Assembly: GCA_003868215.1 (NCBI GenBank)
Contig: QWDQ01000014.1
Location: 62,001 to 126,000, forward strand
Direction of reading: 5' to 3'
Length of the DNA stretch: 64,000 nt
Origin: Pseudophaeomoniella oleicola
Taxonomy: Eukaryota; Ascomycota; Eurotiomycetes; Phaeomoniellales; Phaeomoniellaceae
Positions 40,339 through 50,529 of the stretch are shown here, piece after piece. Position numbers and translations under genes: made by a program. Position 1 is the stretch's first letter; each line of letters begins with the position of its first letter. The notes under the pieces were generated by a model, which did no database searches, was not told where the DNA came from, and saw nothing but the letters and a program-made list of their open reading frames with translations.

Positions 40339-41882
40339 ATGATAGCATACGGTGCGGTTTTGGGGACTCTCATTGCTGTCAACGCAGCTCTTTATTATTG
40401 TGAACGGATCCGACAGGCAGCCGTGGTGTCTGAGGCCGGAGTTGGGATATTGGAAGAGAAACCTGACGCTGACGAGAATGTATCTGTCGTCTTATCGAAT
40501 TTCAGAAATCGATTCTTTGGCGTATACGTTCTTGTAGTTGCCTCAGACTGGCTGCAGGTTCGTTGTAACTTTCCCAGGCATCTATCAGATCTGACTTACC
40601 TCCAGGGGCCGTATATATACTCCGTTTATAAGAGTACTTTGGGTCTCCCAGAGGAAACTGTGGCAGCCTTGTTCGTGACCGGGTTCCTTGGTGCCGCCAT
40701 CGGGTCAACTTTCGTGGGAAACATCGCAGACAGATATGGGCGCCGACTCGCCTGTTTGTCATTCTGTGGCCTCTACGCCGTGTCATGCCTGACAATGCTA
40801 TCTTCAGAGATCCACGTACTCTTTTGTGGCAGGGTGCTTGGAGGCGTTAGCACAACTTTGCTCTTCAGCACCTTCGAGACCTGGATGGTTGCCGAATTCC
40901 ACCGACTCGACTTGGATAAGGTAGATGGTTCGTTGAGTGATATTTTCAGTACAATGTCGACGCTGAACGGAGCAACCGCTGTGCTATCAGGGATCATAAG
41001 TGAGGCTCTCGTTAGGACGACCGGCTCGCAAAGAGCACCATTCATGGCCAGTATAGCTTGCCTCTTTGTTGCCTCGTTATGCATACTGAACTACTGGGTA
41101 CGTAACGAGAAGCCCCCGGTGTACTATTGTTGACCAAATAGCAGAACGAAAATTACGGGCAGCAGAGATCGGACGATACGCTTCTTCGAAGCGGATTCAA
41201 GGGCGCTATTCAAGAAGTGAAAGGTAAGCATTGGTGAATCCACACATTCATAGTTTCTGACGGGTATAGATCTCAGAATATTGACGCTAATGAGCACTTC
41301 ATGCTGTTTTGAGGGCTCAATGTATGTGATGGTTTACCTCTGGTCACCGGCAATCATAGCAGCACAAGATGCCACCGGAATCAAAACAGCAGTCCCTTTT
41401 GGCATCATTTTTGCGGACTTCATGAGCGCCATGATGTTGGGATCAATGATCTTTGCACGTGCATGCCGTAGGGCAGTCGATCCAGATGCAGTTGCTAGCT
41501 ACAGTGTCAAATTAGTGCTCTCAATTGCACCCATGACATTGTTAGCTACCTTGATGCTTGGGAGCGCGCTGTCGAGAGTGATTGCATTTACTCTCTTCGA
41601 AGTCTGCGTCGGTGTATACTTCCCTGCCATGGGATGTCTCAAAGGACGGGTAATTGCGGACAATCACAGAGGGAGAATTTACGGACTGATGAGACTGCCA
41701 TTGAATTTGTTTGTCGTCTCGAGTCTTGGATCGATGAAAGAAGGTAGGACACATCGAGTAACAATGAAGGCAAGCGTACGCTAACATCTGGTTCATCAGG
41801 AGAACCACACCGGGAAGACTTGTTCATGATCTGTTCAGCACTACTCCTGGTAGCGATGATCATGATGCATCGAGTGTTTTGA
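40339..41882 (+). CDS. MFSD5-like transporter (molybdate-anion transporter family)
   Basis: Exons 40339-40557, 40606-41097, 41145-41223, 41270-41743 and 41800-41882 give 448 residues. The first intron is 48 nt and has no stop, so an unspliced reading stays open and would insert 16 residues between WLQ and GPYIYSVY. The WLQGPYIYSVYKS, GRRLACLSFCGLYAVSC and FETWMVAEFH segments are characteristic of the MFS_5 (MFSD5) family, whose algal member transports molybdate. About 12 hydrophobic helices are visible, beginning with one at the very N-terminus. The acceptor of exon 3 could also be 3 nt upstream. Substrate in fungi is not established. Confidence 0.9.
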
Positions 41883-42274
41883 ATAGGAAGAGGTGAACGG
41901 TTGTACTCTGTAGTGCCTCAATGGAAGTGCCCCCAAGCTGTTGACCTGAAAGAAGAACATTGAAGGGTATAAAGAGGGGCGCACTGTACTGCAGCATCGT
42001 TAGCAACATCAGGTTTATGCGAATGAACACAATTTGATATGCTATAAGATGGTGTCACTCTAAGGGAGACGGTGGATAGAGAAGTACTGGGATTGGGAAA
42101 TGTTAGGCCTAGTCCTTTTCTTCAATAGCGCATTTACACGATTTGGAAACCCATTTTTCGCATCCAAATTTTTTGAAATATAGGCTGCAGCTTCATTTGA
42201 AGTTCAAGTATTAACCCCCTAAAGTTTTAGAGAGAGCTTTAACTGAAATCTTTTGAAATCTAAATCTCTAAGGG

Positions 42275-42304
42275 TTTTATTTTATTTTATTTTATTTTAT
42301 TTTA
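42275..42304. repeat. (TTTTA)6 microsatellite
   Basis: Six perfect TTTTA units followed by a degenerate seventh. Confidence 0.97.
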
Positions 42305-42522
42305 TATTTTATTCCTGGTAGCCAAGAAAAGGAACTCCAACTGCCTACTAATCGATGACGGGACCGCTGGAAAGCTGGAAAGCTGGAAAGCCAAAGTAAG
42401 GTTAGGCATCCACCACGCCTAGATAAGCCTTTGAAATGTTCGTAACTTAAGGGCAATTTACACCTAACATCGATCATTCCTACCTGTTATTCTACATAAT
42501 CACGGGCAGGAATTTGTCGCAT

Positions 42523-42552
42523 AATCGCAATCGCAATCGCAATCGCAATCGC
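42523..42552. repeat. (AATCGC)5 microsatellite
   Basis: Five perfect hexamer units, about 140 bp upstream of the ESA1 start codon, probably within its leader or core promoter. Confidence 0.97.
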
Positions 42553-42688
42553 AACCCCAACGATCATATTCCATCACGATCAAAACCTTCATCGACAACG
42601 ACCACAGCTGACACCGATCATCAAGTTGGTCGGAGATCTGGCATTTTAATATTGATCCTCTGTGATTTTTCACAAATTTCGAATTGTT

Positions 42689-44403
42689 ATGGTGTCCGGA
42701 GATCATGGGAACGATGCCACAGGCACGCCTGATCCCGTAGAGAAAGGCTTTGCCACTCTGCAAACACTCAGGTAAGATTGAAAAGTGAATGGCCGAAAGG
42801 CTTCAAACTTTCCTATCTCAAAATGTATGCTGACCACGTCGAGCAGGATCGGAGTGAAAGCGTTTGTCGAAAAGGTATACCCTTCACCTTGATTGCTCAC
42901 GTGATCAGACATTTCTAAGGGCTGCTGTACTGACGACCGAAATAGGATGGAGAGACAAGAAAAGCGGAAATCCTCTCGGTTCAGCAGAGAAAAGGCACGT
43001 TGAACTTCTATGTTCACTATGTCGACTTTAATAAGCGTCTTGATGAGTGGGTGCCTGCTACTCGGATTGACCTCAGCCAAGAGGTCGAGTGGCCGGCCCC
43101 AGAAAAGCCTGAGAAGAAGAAGACGGGAGCAGCGGCAAAAGCCCCCTCCAAGGCAGGCAACAAGAAAGGATCGAGGATTGGATCAAGAGATGTATCAACG
43201 GCCCCAGATGCCCTGACGGCGGCGGGTACCAATGAGCGGAAAGCAATTCGTCCTTCAAAAGCTGGGGGGAAGGAGAACCTCAACCGCGACGACGATATTG
43301 CGACTCCGGTTACAGCAACCACTACCACAGCCGGTACACCTGACAACGATGTTGACATGACCGATGCGCCAAGCGACGTTGTCAAGACGGAAGAAAAGGA
43401 GCCACCTCCACCAAATCCTGACGAAGAAATTGAAAAACTACGGACAGGAGGTTCAATGGTCCAACATCATGCTCAACTCCATTTAGTACGTAACCTCAGT
43501 CGGATTCAAATGGGAAAACACGAAATCGAACCCTGGTACTTCAGTCCCTACCCCCATGAATACACAGACGCCGACATGGTGTACATTGACGAATTCTGTC
43601 TCTCGTATTTTGCCTCAGAGAAAGCTTTCCGACGTCATCGACAAAAATGCACTCTGCTCCATCCACCAGGCAATGAAATCTACCGAGACGATTTTGTTTC
43701 ATTCTTCGAAGTCGACGGCCGCCGTCAGCGAACGTGGTGTCGGAATCTTTGCCTTCTGTGCAAGTTGTTCCTGGATCATAAGACCCTCTACTACGATGTC
43801 GATCCTTTCCTTTTCTACGTCATGTGTACACGGGATGCCCATGGTTGCCATCTTGTTGGTTTCTTCTCGAAGGAGAAGGACTCGGCCGAAGGCTACAACG
43901 TGGCTTGTATCCTGACTCTTCCCCAGTATCAACGTCATGGATTCGGACGTCTACTTATCCAGTTCTCGTATGAACTATCAAAACGGGAGGGCAAACTTGG
44001 CAGTCCCGAGAAGCCGCTTTCCGACCTTGGACTTCTTGGCTACCGCCAGTATTGGCGTGAAACACTGCTGGACCTCCTCGCTGACTCTTCAAAGCTTCCA
44101 GCTAAACCATCCCATGTATCCCTGGACAACCCTACTGGCGGCCATGCACACTCCACCTCGATATCTGAATTGGCCTCCTTGACGTCGATGACGGAAAAGG
44201 ACGTTCATGAACAGCTTGAGGTGTTGGGATGCCTACGGTATCAAAAAGGTCAGTGGATCATAGTCCTCACAGACAAGCTGTTGGAGATGAGAGAGAAAAT
44301 CAAAGAGAAAGAGAAGACCAAGGGAAGAAGGAAAATCGATCCGGAGAGATTGAGTTGGAAACCTCCAGTATTCACAGCAGCGAGTCGCACGTGGACTTGG
44401 TAA
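42689..44403 (+). CDS. ESA1: MYST histone acetyltransferase Esa1 (NuA4 catalytic subunit)
   Basis: Exons 42689-42771, 42847-42874 (28 nt) and 42946-44403 give 522 residues. Esa1 acetylates histone H4 and H2A as the enzyme of the NuA4 complex. The chromo-barrel domain ([34 protein letters not shown]) is built across all three exons. A Lys/Thr/Pro-rich linker follows. The MYST domain has the zinc-finger region [19 protein letters not shown], then [40 protein letters not shown] (catalytic Cys and acetyl-CoA loop, near 355-375) and [18 protein letters not shown] (catalytic Glu). Length and order are as in the family. Confidence 0.96.
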
Positions 44404-44712
44404 GGGTATTCGGGTTTTGTTTGTAAATTATATGGGAGGCTCTGTCTACAAATCATTGGATATAGCTCTTCTTGCATGGCGCCCCGGTGGAACAGATAGG
44501 AACGGCTTACATGGAGGTGACCAGATCAGGCTCGGATGCATTTTATTGTTGTCGATTTTGTGTTATTACGATACCTTTATTTAGCTGAGATGAGCAGATC
44601 GGTTTGAAGTTCGTTGTTGATCTTGAATCTGGCAATACTCGCCCATGCTGTACATGTGATAAAAGCCCGTAAAGTGAGCGTCCTTGCGGACCTAGATTCT
44701 GTCAGACGCATT
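44404..44712. other. Intergenic between convergent ESA1 and the next gene
   Basis: 309 bp with two 3' ends; nothing else recognised. Confidence 0.4.
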
Positions 44713-45288
44713 CTAGGGCAGTTCATGATCGAGCCCTGCGATTGGCTCCAGGAACCCCCTGAAAATAGTCCTTTTGATGACAAGATCCTTCTGCGGCTCC
44801 CCTTCAGCGGTCGATGCTTCAACCTCAGTCCCATCTTCCCCAGTCTGGCCAGGCGGCTCCGTCCCTGAGTCCAACTCCAGCGTCCACCTCATCCCATACC
44901 CTCGACGATTCCTGACCTCGTACACCGCGACCCCGCGATGCAACAACATGACATTCCTCCACCTCGCATCCTCCAACATCTCCTCCAGCACCCTCGCCGC
45001 GATCGCGTCTTTATTCTCGTTGCTCCCCGTCGGCAGCGTCCAGAACGGATGAGGACGCCCATGCTCGGACGACGCCCCACTGCGCTCGAAGTGCTTGCAC
45101 AACGCGATCGCTCCCGCGGTCATCTGCGAGCGGGAGCGAGGAGGCGCGTTGTAGGCATCCCGCAGCGTCGAGACGGGGGGTGGGAGCAGGAAGAGTGTGC
45201 CTTTGGATTTCACGAGGCCGGCGGAACGGTAGGTGGATTCTGAGGCGGTTGGGGTGGGGGACCAGGGGAGGCGGAGGGAGGCGTACAT
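44713..45288 (-). CDS. Conserved fungal protein of unknown function
   Basis: A single exon of 191 residues starting MYASLRLPWSPTPTASESTY. I recall closely similar uncharacterised proteins across Pezizomycotina, with the same start and the blocks KSKGTLFLLPPPVSTLRDAY and EDARWRNVMLLHRGVAVYE, but no named family. The protein has no membrane helix, signal peptide or obvious catalytic motif. The RGYGMRWTLELD strand and the acidic Glu/Gly-rich loop are followed by VIKRTIFRGFLEP. The compact size and conserved aromatic/Arg residues suggest a small globular domain. Function not assigned. Confidence 0.78.
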   Translation of the reverse strand: MYASLRLPWSPTPTASESTYRSAGLVKSKGTLFLLPPPVSTLRDAYNAPPRSRSQMTAGAIALCKHFERSGASSEHGRPHPFWTLPTGSNENKDAIAARVLEEMLEDARWRNVMLLHRGVAVYEVRNRRGYGMRWTLELDSGTEPPGQTGEDGTEVEASTAEGEPQKDLVIKRTIFRGFLEPIAGLDHELP

Positions 45289-45931
45289 GTCGCGGCTGGC
45301 GGCTTATATACAGAGGTGTTCAATGAGCGATGCGATGCAGTGGCCAGGGAGTTCTCCATGGGTTAGGCCACTGCACGTAGAAACAAATAGTGGCGTACGC
45401 TTTGCAAGTATTTGCCAACCTCGATTCCATCCCCCCGTCATGGCATCTAAGAATGAGTCACGCTGCGGCTGGAGATGTTGATGATGTGGCAAAAATGACA
45501 GGAAACGTCAAGAGACTACGATTTGTCCACTGCGTCTCATATCACTCGAGGCGGAGAGTAGGAGAGTGTTTAGTTGAGTATACTTTTTCCCAGTCTGACT
45601 GTTAGTACCGTGAGGTATTCAGAGCGTTGTAGTCGCGGAAAAGGAAAGAGGTCGGAATTCGTTCCGGTGCTTCATTTGCGTTAACATCACTCCTACCGTG
45701 CCTCTTCTTCTCTGCAGAAGACGCGTTTTAAACATTGTATTTCGATGAAGAACTTAGTATAAGAAACGTAGAGGTAATAAGAAGCCTCGTTGAGATCGTA
45801 TACATGATGTCCCAAAACGGAGTAAACGGTTCATGGGTTCTCGTAAAATGGACCTTTTCCTTTCAAGGTACATATATACTGTAGCAGGATCTCTGATATT
45901 TATCTAGATACACTCATGGGCCTTCATCCTC
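45289..45931. promoter_or_regulatory. Upstream of the conserved unknown, downstream of CEF1
   Basis: 643 bp. No gene or RNA recognised; short open frames here run antisense to nothing and lack codon bias. Confidence 0.4.
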
Positions 45932-48330
45932 CTAGAATCCATTAACATGTGTGCCGACACTTTCTTCCAAATCTCTCAATTCCTCTTTGACCTTCCTGTA
46001 TTCATCCTGGGCTTCTCGTTCCCTTTTACTAACAAATCCGACTTCTTCCCTCAGACCATCGAGTCTCCTGGAAAGAGCAGCCTCTTCTCCGATCTGCAGA
46101 GAGACAAACGAATCCTTGCTGATCTTCGCTTTCTCTAGTGCTTCTGCTGCCTCGTTGATCTTGGCACGTAATGTCTTTGCTCGGCCTTGGTAGCCGCCGA
46201 GATGTAGTGCAAGCTTCTTTTCGAGCTTGTTGCCTTTTTCAGCCGTGGTCATGAGTTCCTCTTGAACTAGGAAGAAGGCAGTGGAATACTCCTCAGGCGT
46301 CGTGTCTTTGGTAAAGTAGGTGGGTAGAGTGTGCGAGGACGCTTGCTCTTCCAATGCAGCGACGAAATCCTGGTTGTATTTGGATAGATTCCCTCGATCG
46401 TATTCGTCTTGGATCGCTTCTCTAGCTTTGGCCAGATAGTCATCACTCACTTTCCCTAGCTTAGGTGCTTTGCCCTTAACCTGCCCCTCTTTCAATGGGA
46501 ACTTGCGAGCATCGTTCGCGACCAAGAGAGCTGCTTCTTTGGCTATCATCGCTTGGATAGGATCCGTTACCGAATTCGCGGATTGTAGCATTGCATCAAC
46601 ATCTACTGTCTTTGGTCTCGGTAGAGAACGTTGGTGTACCTGTGATTCTCTTTTGAACTCGGCATCAGCTGCCGCCTTCCGCGCAGCTTCATCCCTTCGA
46701 TCGATTTCTTCCTGGTCTTCTTGTGAAATTCCAGCACCGCTACCTGGCTCTGCCTGCTCCTCCACTTCGAATTCCCATTCCGTTGCCTTAGGTGCAGGGA
46801 GCGACGACAGCTTAGATCGAATCTGTTGTCGGGCGTAGTTCTCCCGAAGTTTCATGTCCCGGGGAGTTTCGTACGGTAAGACAGATTGACCGGTTTCATT
46901 GATGGCGAGATTATCTCTCGGCGTACGCATTGGCGTTGTTCCTGGGCCAGCCCCTCTCATAGGTGTCGCTCCAACGCCGTCAGGTCCACCTTGTCTGAAC
47001 GGTGTGGCCATCGGGTTCGGCGTAAAGACATCTTGTTTCGTAGGTGCGGCCCCCTCAAAGCCGGTAGACCCCGAGCCTTCGTGAAGTGGTGTGTTCTCGC
47101 CTCCAAGTAGGGAAGATTGTGTCTCCGTTAAAGCTCGAATATTTCTGATTTCATTGGCGATCCGGTCTTCCTGTGCCGGAGCACGTGGCGTCCGGATTGG
47201 AGTGGCACCAACCATATTGTTGTATTGTGATATAAGCCCATCATCCTCCTCGCCGGCAATTTTCGCTGCACGCTCACCGGTCATGCCCATCTTAACGATG
47301 TCCTCTAGCTCGCTTTCGCTCACCTGCGGTGCAGGGAGATTCAAAGGCCGACGTCTAGTTTGTTGTTCTGCCTCGCGTATCTTCGCCATAGCCCCAGCCC
47401 TGGCAGCAGCAGCAGCCAACTCGGACTGCGAGCTCTTATCATTCTTGCGTTTCTTACGATCACCGTCTTCGTCCTGATCGCCTTTTCGCTTATTCGCGAG
47501 TTGCTGCTTCCGAGGGTCAAACTGTTCTCTTTGAAATTCGTTGCGAACTTGTTCTTCAACTGTGTCGTAGAATCCAGAGGCTGCTGGCTTTTCGAACGGG
47601 ATGTCCGCATTATAATCCATCTGCCCTTTCTTACGATTTGTGATTTTGATGTTGATGCCGGCATTCTTGAGCTCTCTTCGCTTTTGTAATACTGCCAATC
47701 GCCGTGATTCCTCCAGCTGTCGTTCACGCGCTTTTCGCTTTGCCTTTTTCCCCTGTGTGTTCGCTAGACGTGCTCGAGCCTCGCTTAGCATTTCCTTCTC
47801 GTCCTCATCCATATCGATGGTGTCTGGCCGAGCAGGTTTCGATTCAGGGTCGGGGTCGAGCTCCCCAGGGCGGAGTTTCCTCACATCATCTCCTGTTGGT
47901 GCAGAAGTCTCTCCGCCTTCGGGACCGCCCAATCCTAGTTCATCGTTCTCCCTGGCTTCGGCCTCATCGAGTAATCTTTGGTACCGCTCTAGACATTGCG
48001 TTGCTGTACGTCCAACGATGGGAGCTATTGTTCGCCATTGAGTGGGCATAAGCTTCGCAAGATGTAGCAGTTTTTCGTCTTCTTCCTTTGACCATTCGAT
48101 CTTGCGAATACCGGGATCCAACCACTCTGTCCATCTTGCCTTGCATTGTTTCGCTGTCTTCCTGGCGAGCAATGATGATACTCTGGCCCACTGATTAAGT
48201 CCATATTTTGACACTGCAGCTTTCAGGATCTCGTCCTCGATGTTTGTCCTAGTTGGAAGCATTAGTACAATGGGAATATCGCTAGAGGATCTTCCAAAAC
48301 ATACCAGACACCGCCCTTGACAACAGGCAT
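45932..48330 (-). CDS. CEF1: Pre-mRNA splicing factor Cef1/Cdc5
   Basis: Exons 48330-48305 (26 nt) and 48248-45932 give 780 residues. The first exon supplies MPVVKGGVW, which with [16 protein letters not shown] completes the first Myb repeat; the open frame without it starts at a misleading upstream position. Cef1/Cdc5 is the core of the NineTeen complex (Prp19 complex) of the active spliceosome. Two Myb repeats (about 7-105) end in [17 protein letters not shown]. Next comes the conserved basic stretch [19 protein letters not shown] and [19 protein letters not shown], then TPxRTP repeats ([17 protein letters not shown]), known phosphorylation-type sites in Cdc5. The C-terminal coiled coil is at about 650-775. 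Confidence 0.96.
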
Positions 48331-48675
48331 CTTGACGACTCTGGCGCTCAGCCAAATTCAGCGTGACGAAGAACGTGTCGAACAATAAAAGTTCAGTGTT
48401 GGCTGACGTTACTGTACCTTTCACAGAAATCGCGATCTGAAGTTTCGCGCCAAGCCTCTGGAGCTCTACTGTAAAGTACAATTCACTTCTGTACGGAGTA
48501 ATCCGCGGCAAAAGTCCTCGCCGCCCCAGTCCCACTTCGCTCTTTGCGGGACGATAGCCATTAATTATTTTCTGTGAGAATTGATAACCACTTTTCTGAG
48601 ATTTGGCGATAGCAGCCTATTACAACTCAGGAACTTTGGATTTGGTGCTGGCCCAGTCAAGGAGGAAATATCGAT
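48331..48675. promoter_or_regulatory. Divergent promoter region CEF1 / NOP53
   Basis: 345 bp between a splicing-factor gene and a ribosome-biogenesis gene pointing apart; no other gene fits. Confidence 0.5.
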
Positions 48676-50047
48676 ATGTCTCTGTCAGCTGAAGCGCCGC
48701 AACAATACAAACAGCCCTCCCGTAAAGGCAAGAAGGCCTGGAGGAAGAATGTTGATATATCGGAAGTTCAACATGGGCTGGAAAATCTGCGAGAGGAAGT
48801 CATTCAAGGGTAGGTCTTCTGTCTGTTCGAATTTAGGTGCAGTACTGATATTTTTATCCAGTGGTCCCGTAGCAGAAAGACCATCAGATGAACTCTTCGC
48901 CTTCGACACTACCGGGTCTGAGGAGATACAGAAAGCTTACAACAAAGTCCATAAGCCATTGAAGGCCGACGAGATACTTGCACAACGTTCAGCTGTACCG
49001 GGAGTTGACACGAGGAAGCGGCCAACAAATGCGAGGATTACAGATGGTGTCATCGAGCCTAGCAGCAAGCGACAAAAGGGAAATTGGGTCAGCAAGAAGG
49101 AGGTCCAGCGCTTAAAGCAAGTCGCCGCCAGGAATGGCGCTGGCACACTGTCTGCGGAGCGACTGGATGAAGATGGGGAGGCTTTGGATTTTGATCTCTG
49201 GGCCACCCCGGTTAATGATACGGAATATGACTCTCCTGCTATAGCGGAGTACGTCCCGAAACCTCGAGCCAAAGTTGCACCCCCCACCATCCGTCAAAAG
49301 CCCATCCCCATGACTGCGGATGGCAAGCATATTCCGGCAGTTCCCAATCCCAAAGCTGGACAAAGTTACAATCCGTCCTTCGAAGACTGGGATCATCTTC
49401 TCTCCACAGAAGGTCGCAAAGCCGTAGAAGCAGAGAAGCAACGCTTAGAAGAAGAACGGGAAGCTGCAGAACTACAAGCACGAGTCACTGAGGCAGGCCA
49501 AGCTCCCGAAGAGGTCAACTTCGAGGATGAAACTGAATGGGAGGGCATTGAAAGTGAATATGAAAAGCCCGAATACCTGAAGAAGAAACGACCAGAACGC
49601 AAAACTCCAACGCAACGCAACAAAGCAAAGCGTAGAAAGGAAGCAGAGCGCCAAAAGAAACACGACGAAAGAACGGCCGTCAAGAAAGCCCGAGCCGCTA
49701 CAGGAGCCGTGTCCCCCTCAGGGTCCAGATCTTCATCTCCAACCCCATCCTCCACCTCCTCTATATCCTCCTCCGCCTCTTCAACCCCCTCTCTGCGCCT
49801 CCGCCGCCGCACCCTTGGTGCCGCTCCCATCCCACCCAAACGCCTCGAAGTCGTCCTCCCGGACGAACTTCAAGACTCTTTACGCCGCCTGAAACCAGAA
49901 GGCAACCTGCTCGACGACCGATTCCGGACGCTGCTCGTGAACGGCAAACTCGAGTCCAGGAAACCGGTCGTCGCGGCGGCGCAGAAGAAGAGGAAAGTCA
50001 AGGTCACGGAGAAGTGGTGGAGTAAGGATTTTAGTCTTAGCGTTTGA
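48676..50047 (+). CDS. NOP53: 60S ribosome biogenesis factor Nop53
   Basis: Exons 48676-48809 and 48862-50047 (52-nt intron, phase 2) give 439 residues. Nop53 recruits the exosome with Mtr4 to late pre-60S particles for 7S pre-rRNA trimming. The N-terminus has QPSRKGKKAWRKNVDISEV, the conserved start of the family. LFAFDTTG and the arch-interaction-like surroundings follow in exon 2. The middle is acidic to mixed (Glu-rich helix near 255-290), then a very basic stretch (KKKRPERKTPTQRNKAKRRK). A Ser-rich insert follows, and the end VVLPDELQDSLRRLKPEGNL...DRF is the family's C-terminal block. Low-complexity Ser runs near 360-385 are specific to this copy. Confidence 0.94.
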
Positions 50048-50529
50048 CGAACCGGGGGGAGACAATATGGTTAGATGCGCGCGGATTGATGGCTACCTTA
50101 TATATGTATATAGAGCTATGATGATGACTTGTCTTTCTACGACGGTTGAGATATAGACGTGACTTCAACATGGGATTCTCTAGATCATACTTTGTTTCGC
50201 GGCTCTCATAGCTTCTGTTATCCTCATTTGAAACACACGAGGACCAAAAAAACAACAACCAGATGAAGTTGAATATGAGACACATGTCACGGAGAGATAC
50301 GTAAAAATATCCGATCAGATTTGTACATATATAGGTTCATATATCTTGTCATTTACGATACCTCTTTTGGTCTCTCTTTTTCGTTCGTTCACTTGGTTCT
50401 GTTCTGTACACAAATGCAAGACCGACATGATAGTCCTGGGATAGCCAGCCGTTTGCTCTATTGTCTCAGGTACTTTCGGCGGCGGGGCCTTTTTGTCTAC
50501 CCCCAAAAGTATTTCTAAAGATTTGTCTT
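50048..50529. other. Intergenic between convergent NOP53 and NADH dehydrogenase genes
   Basis: 482 bp, both 3' ends; short TATATATG words. No gene seen. Confidence 0.4.

Larger units (their letters stand above)
41883..42688. promoter_or_regulatory. ESA1 upstream region with microsatellites
   Basis: 806 bp with the transporter 3' end, a (TTTTA)6 run at 42275-42304, three TGGAAAGC copies near 42363-42388 and (AATCGC)5 at 42523-42552. No gene seen. Confidence 0.5.

Noticed and set aside
47640-48041. Plus-strand open frames opposite CEF1
   Set aside because: Ser-rich antisense readings of the CEF1 Glu/Arg-rich regions; no splice or start context.
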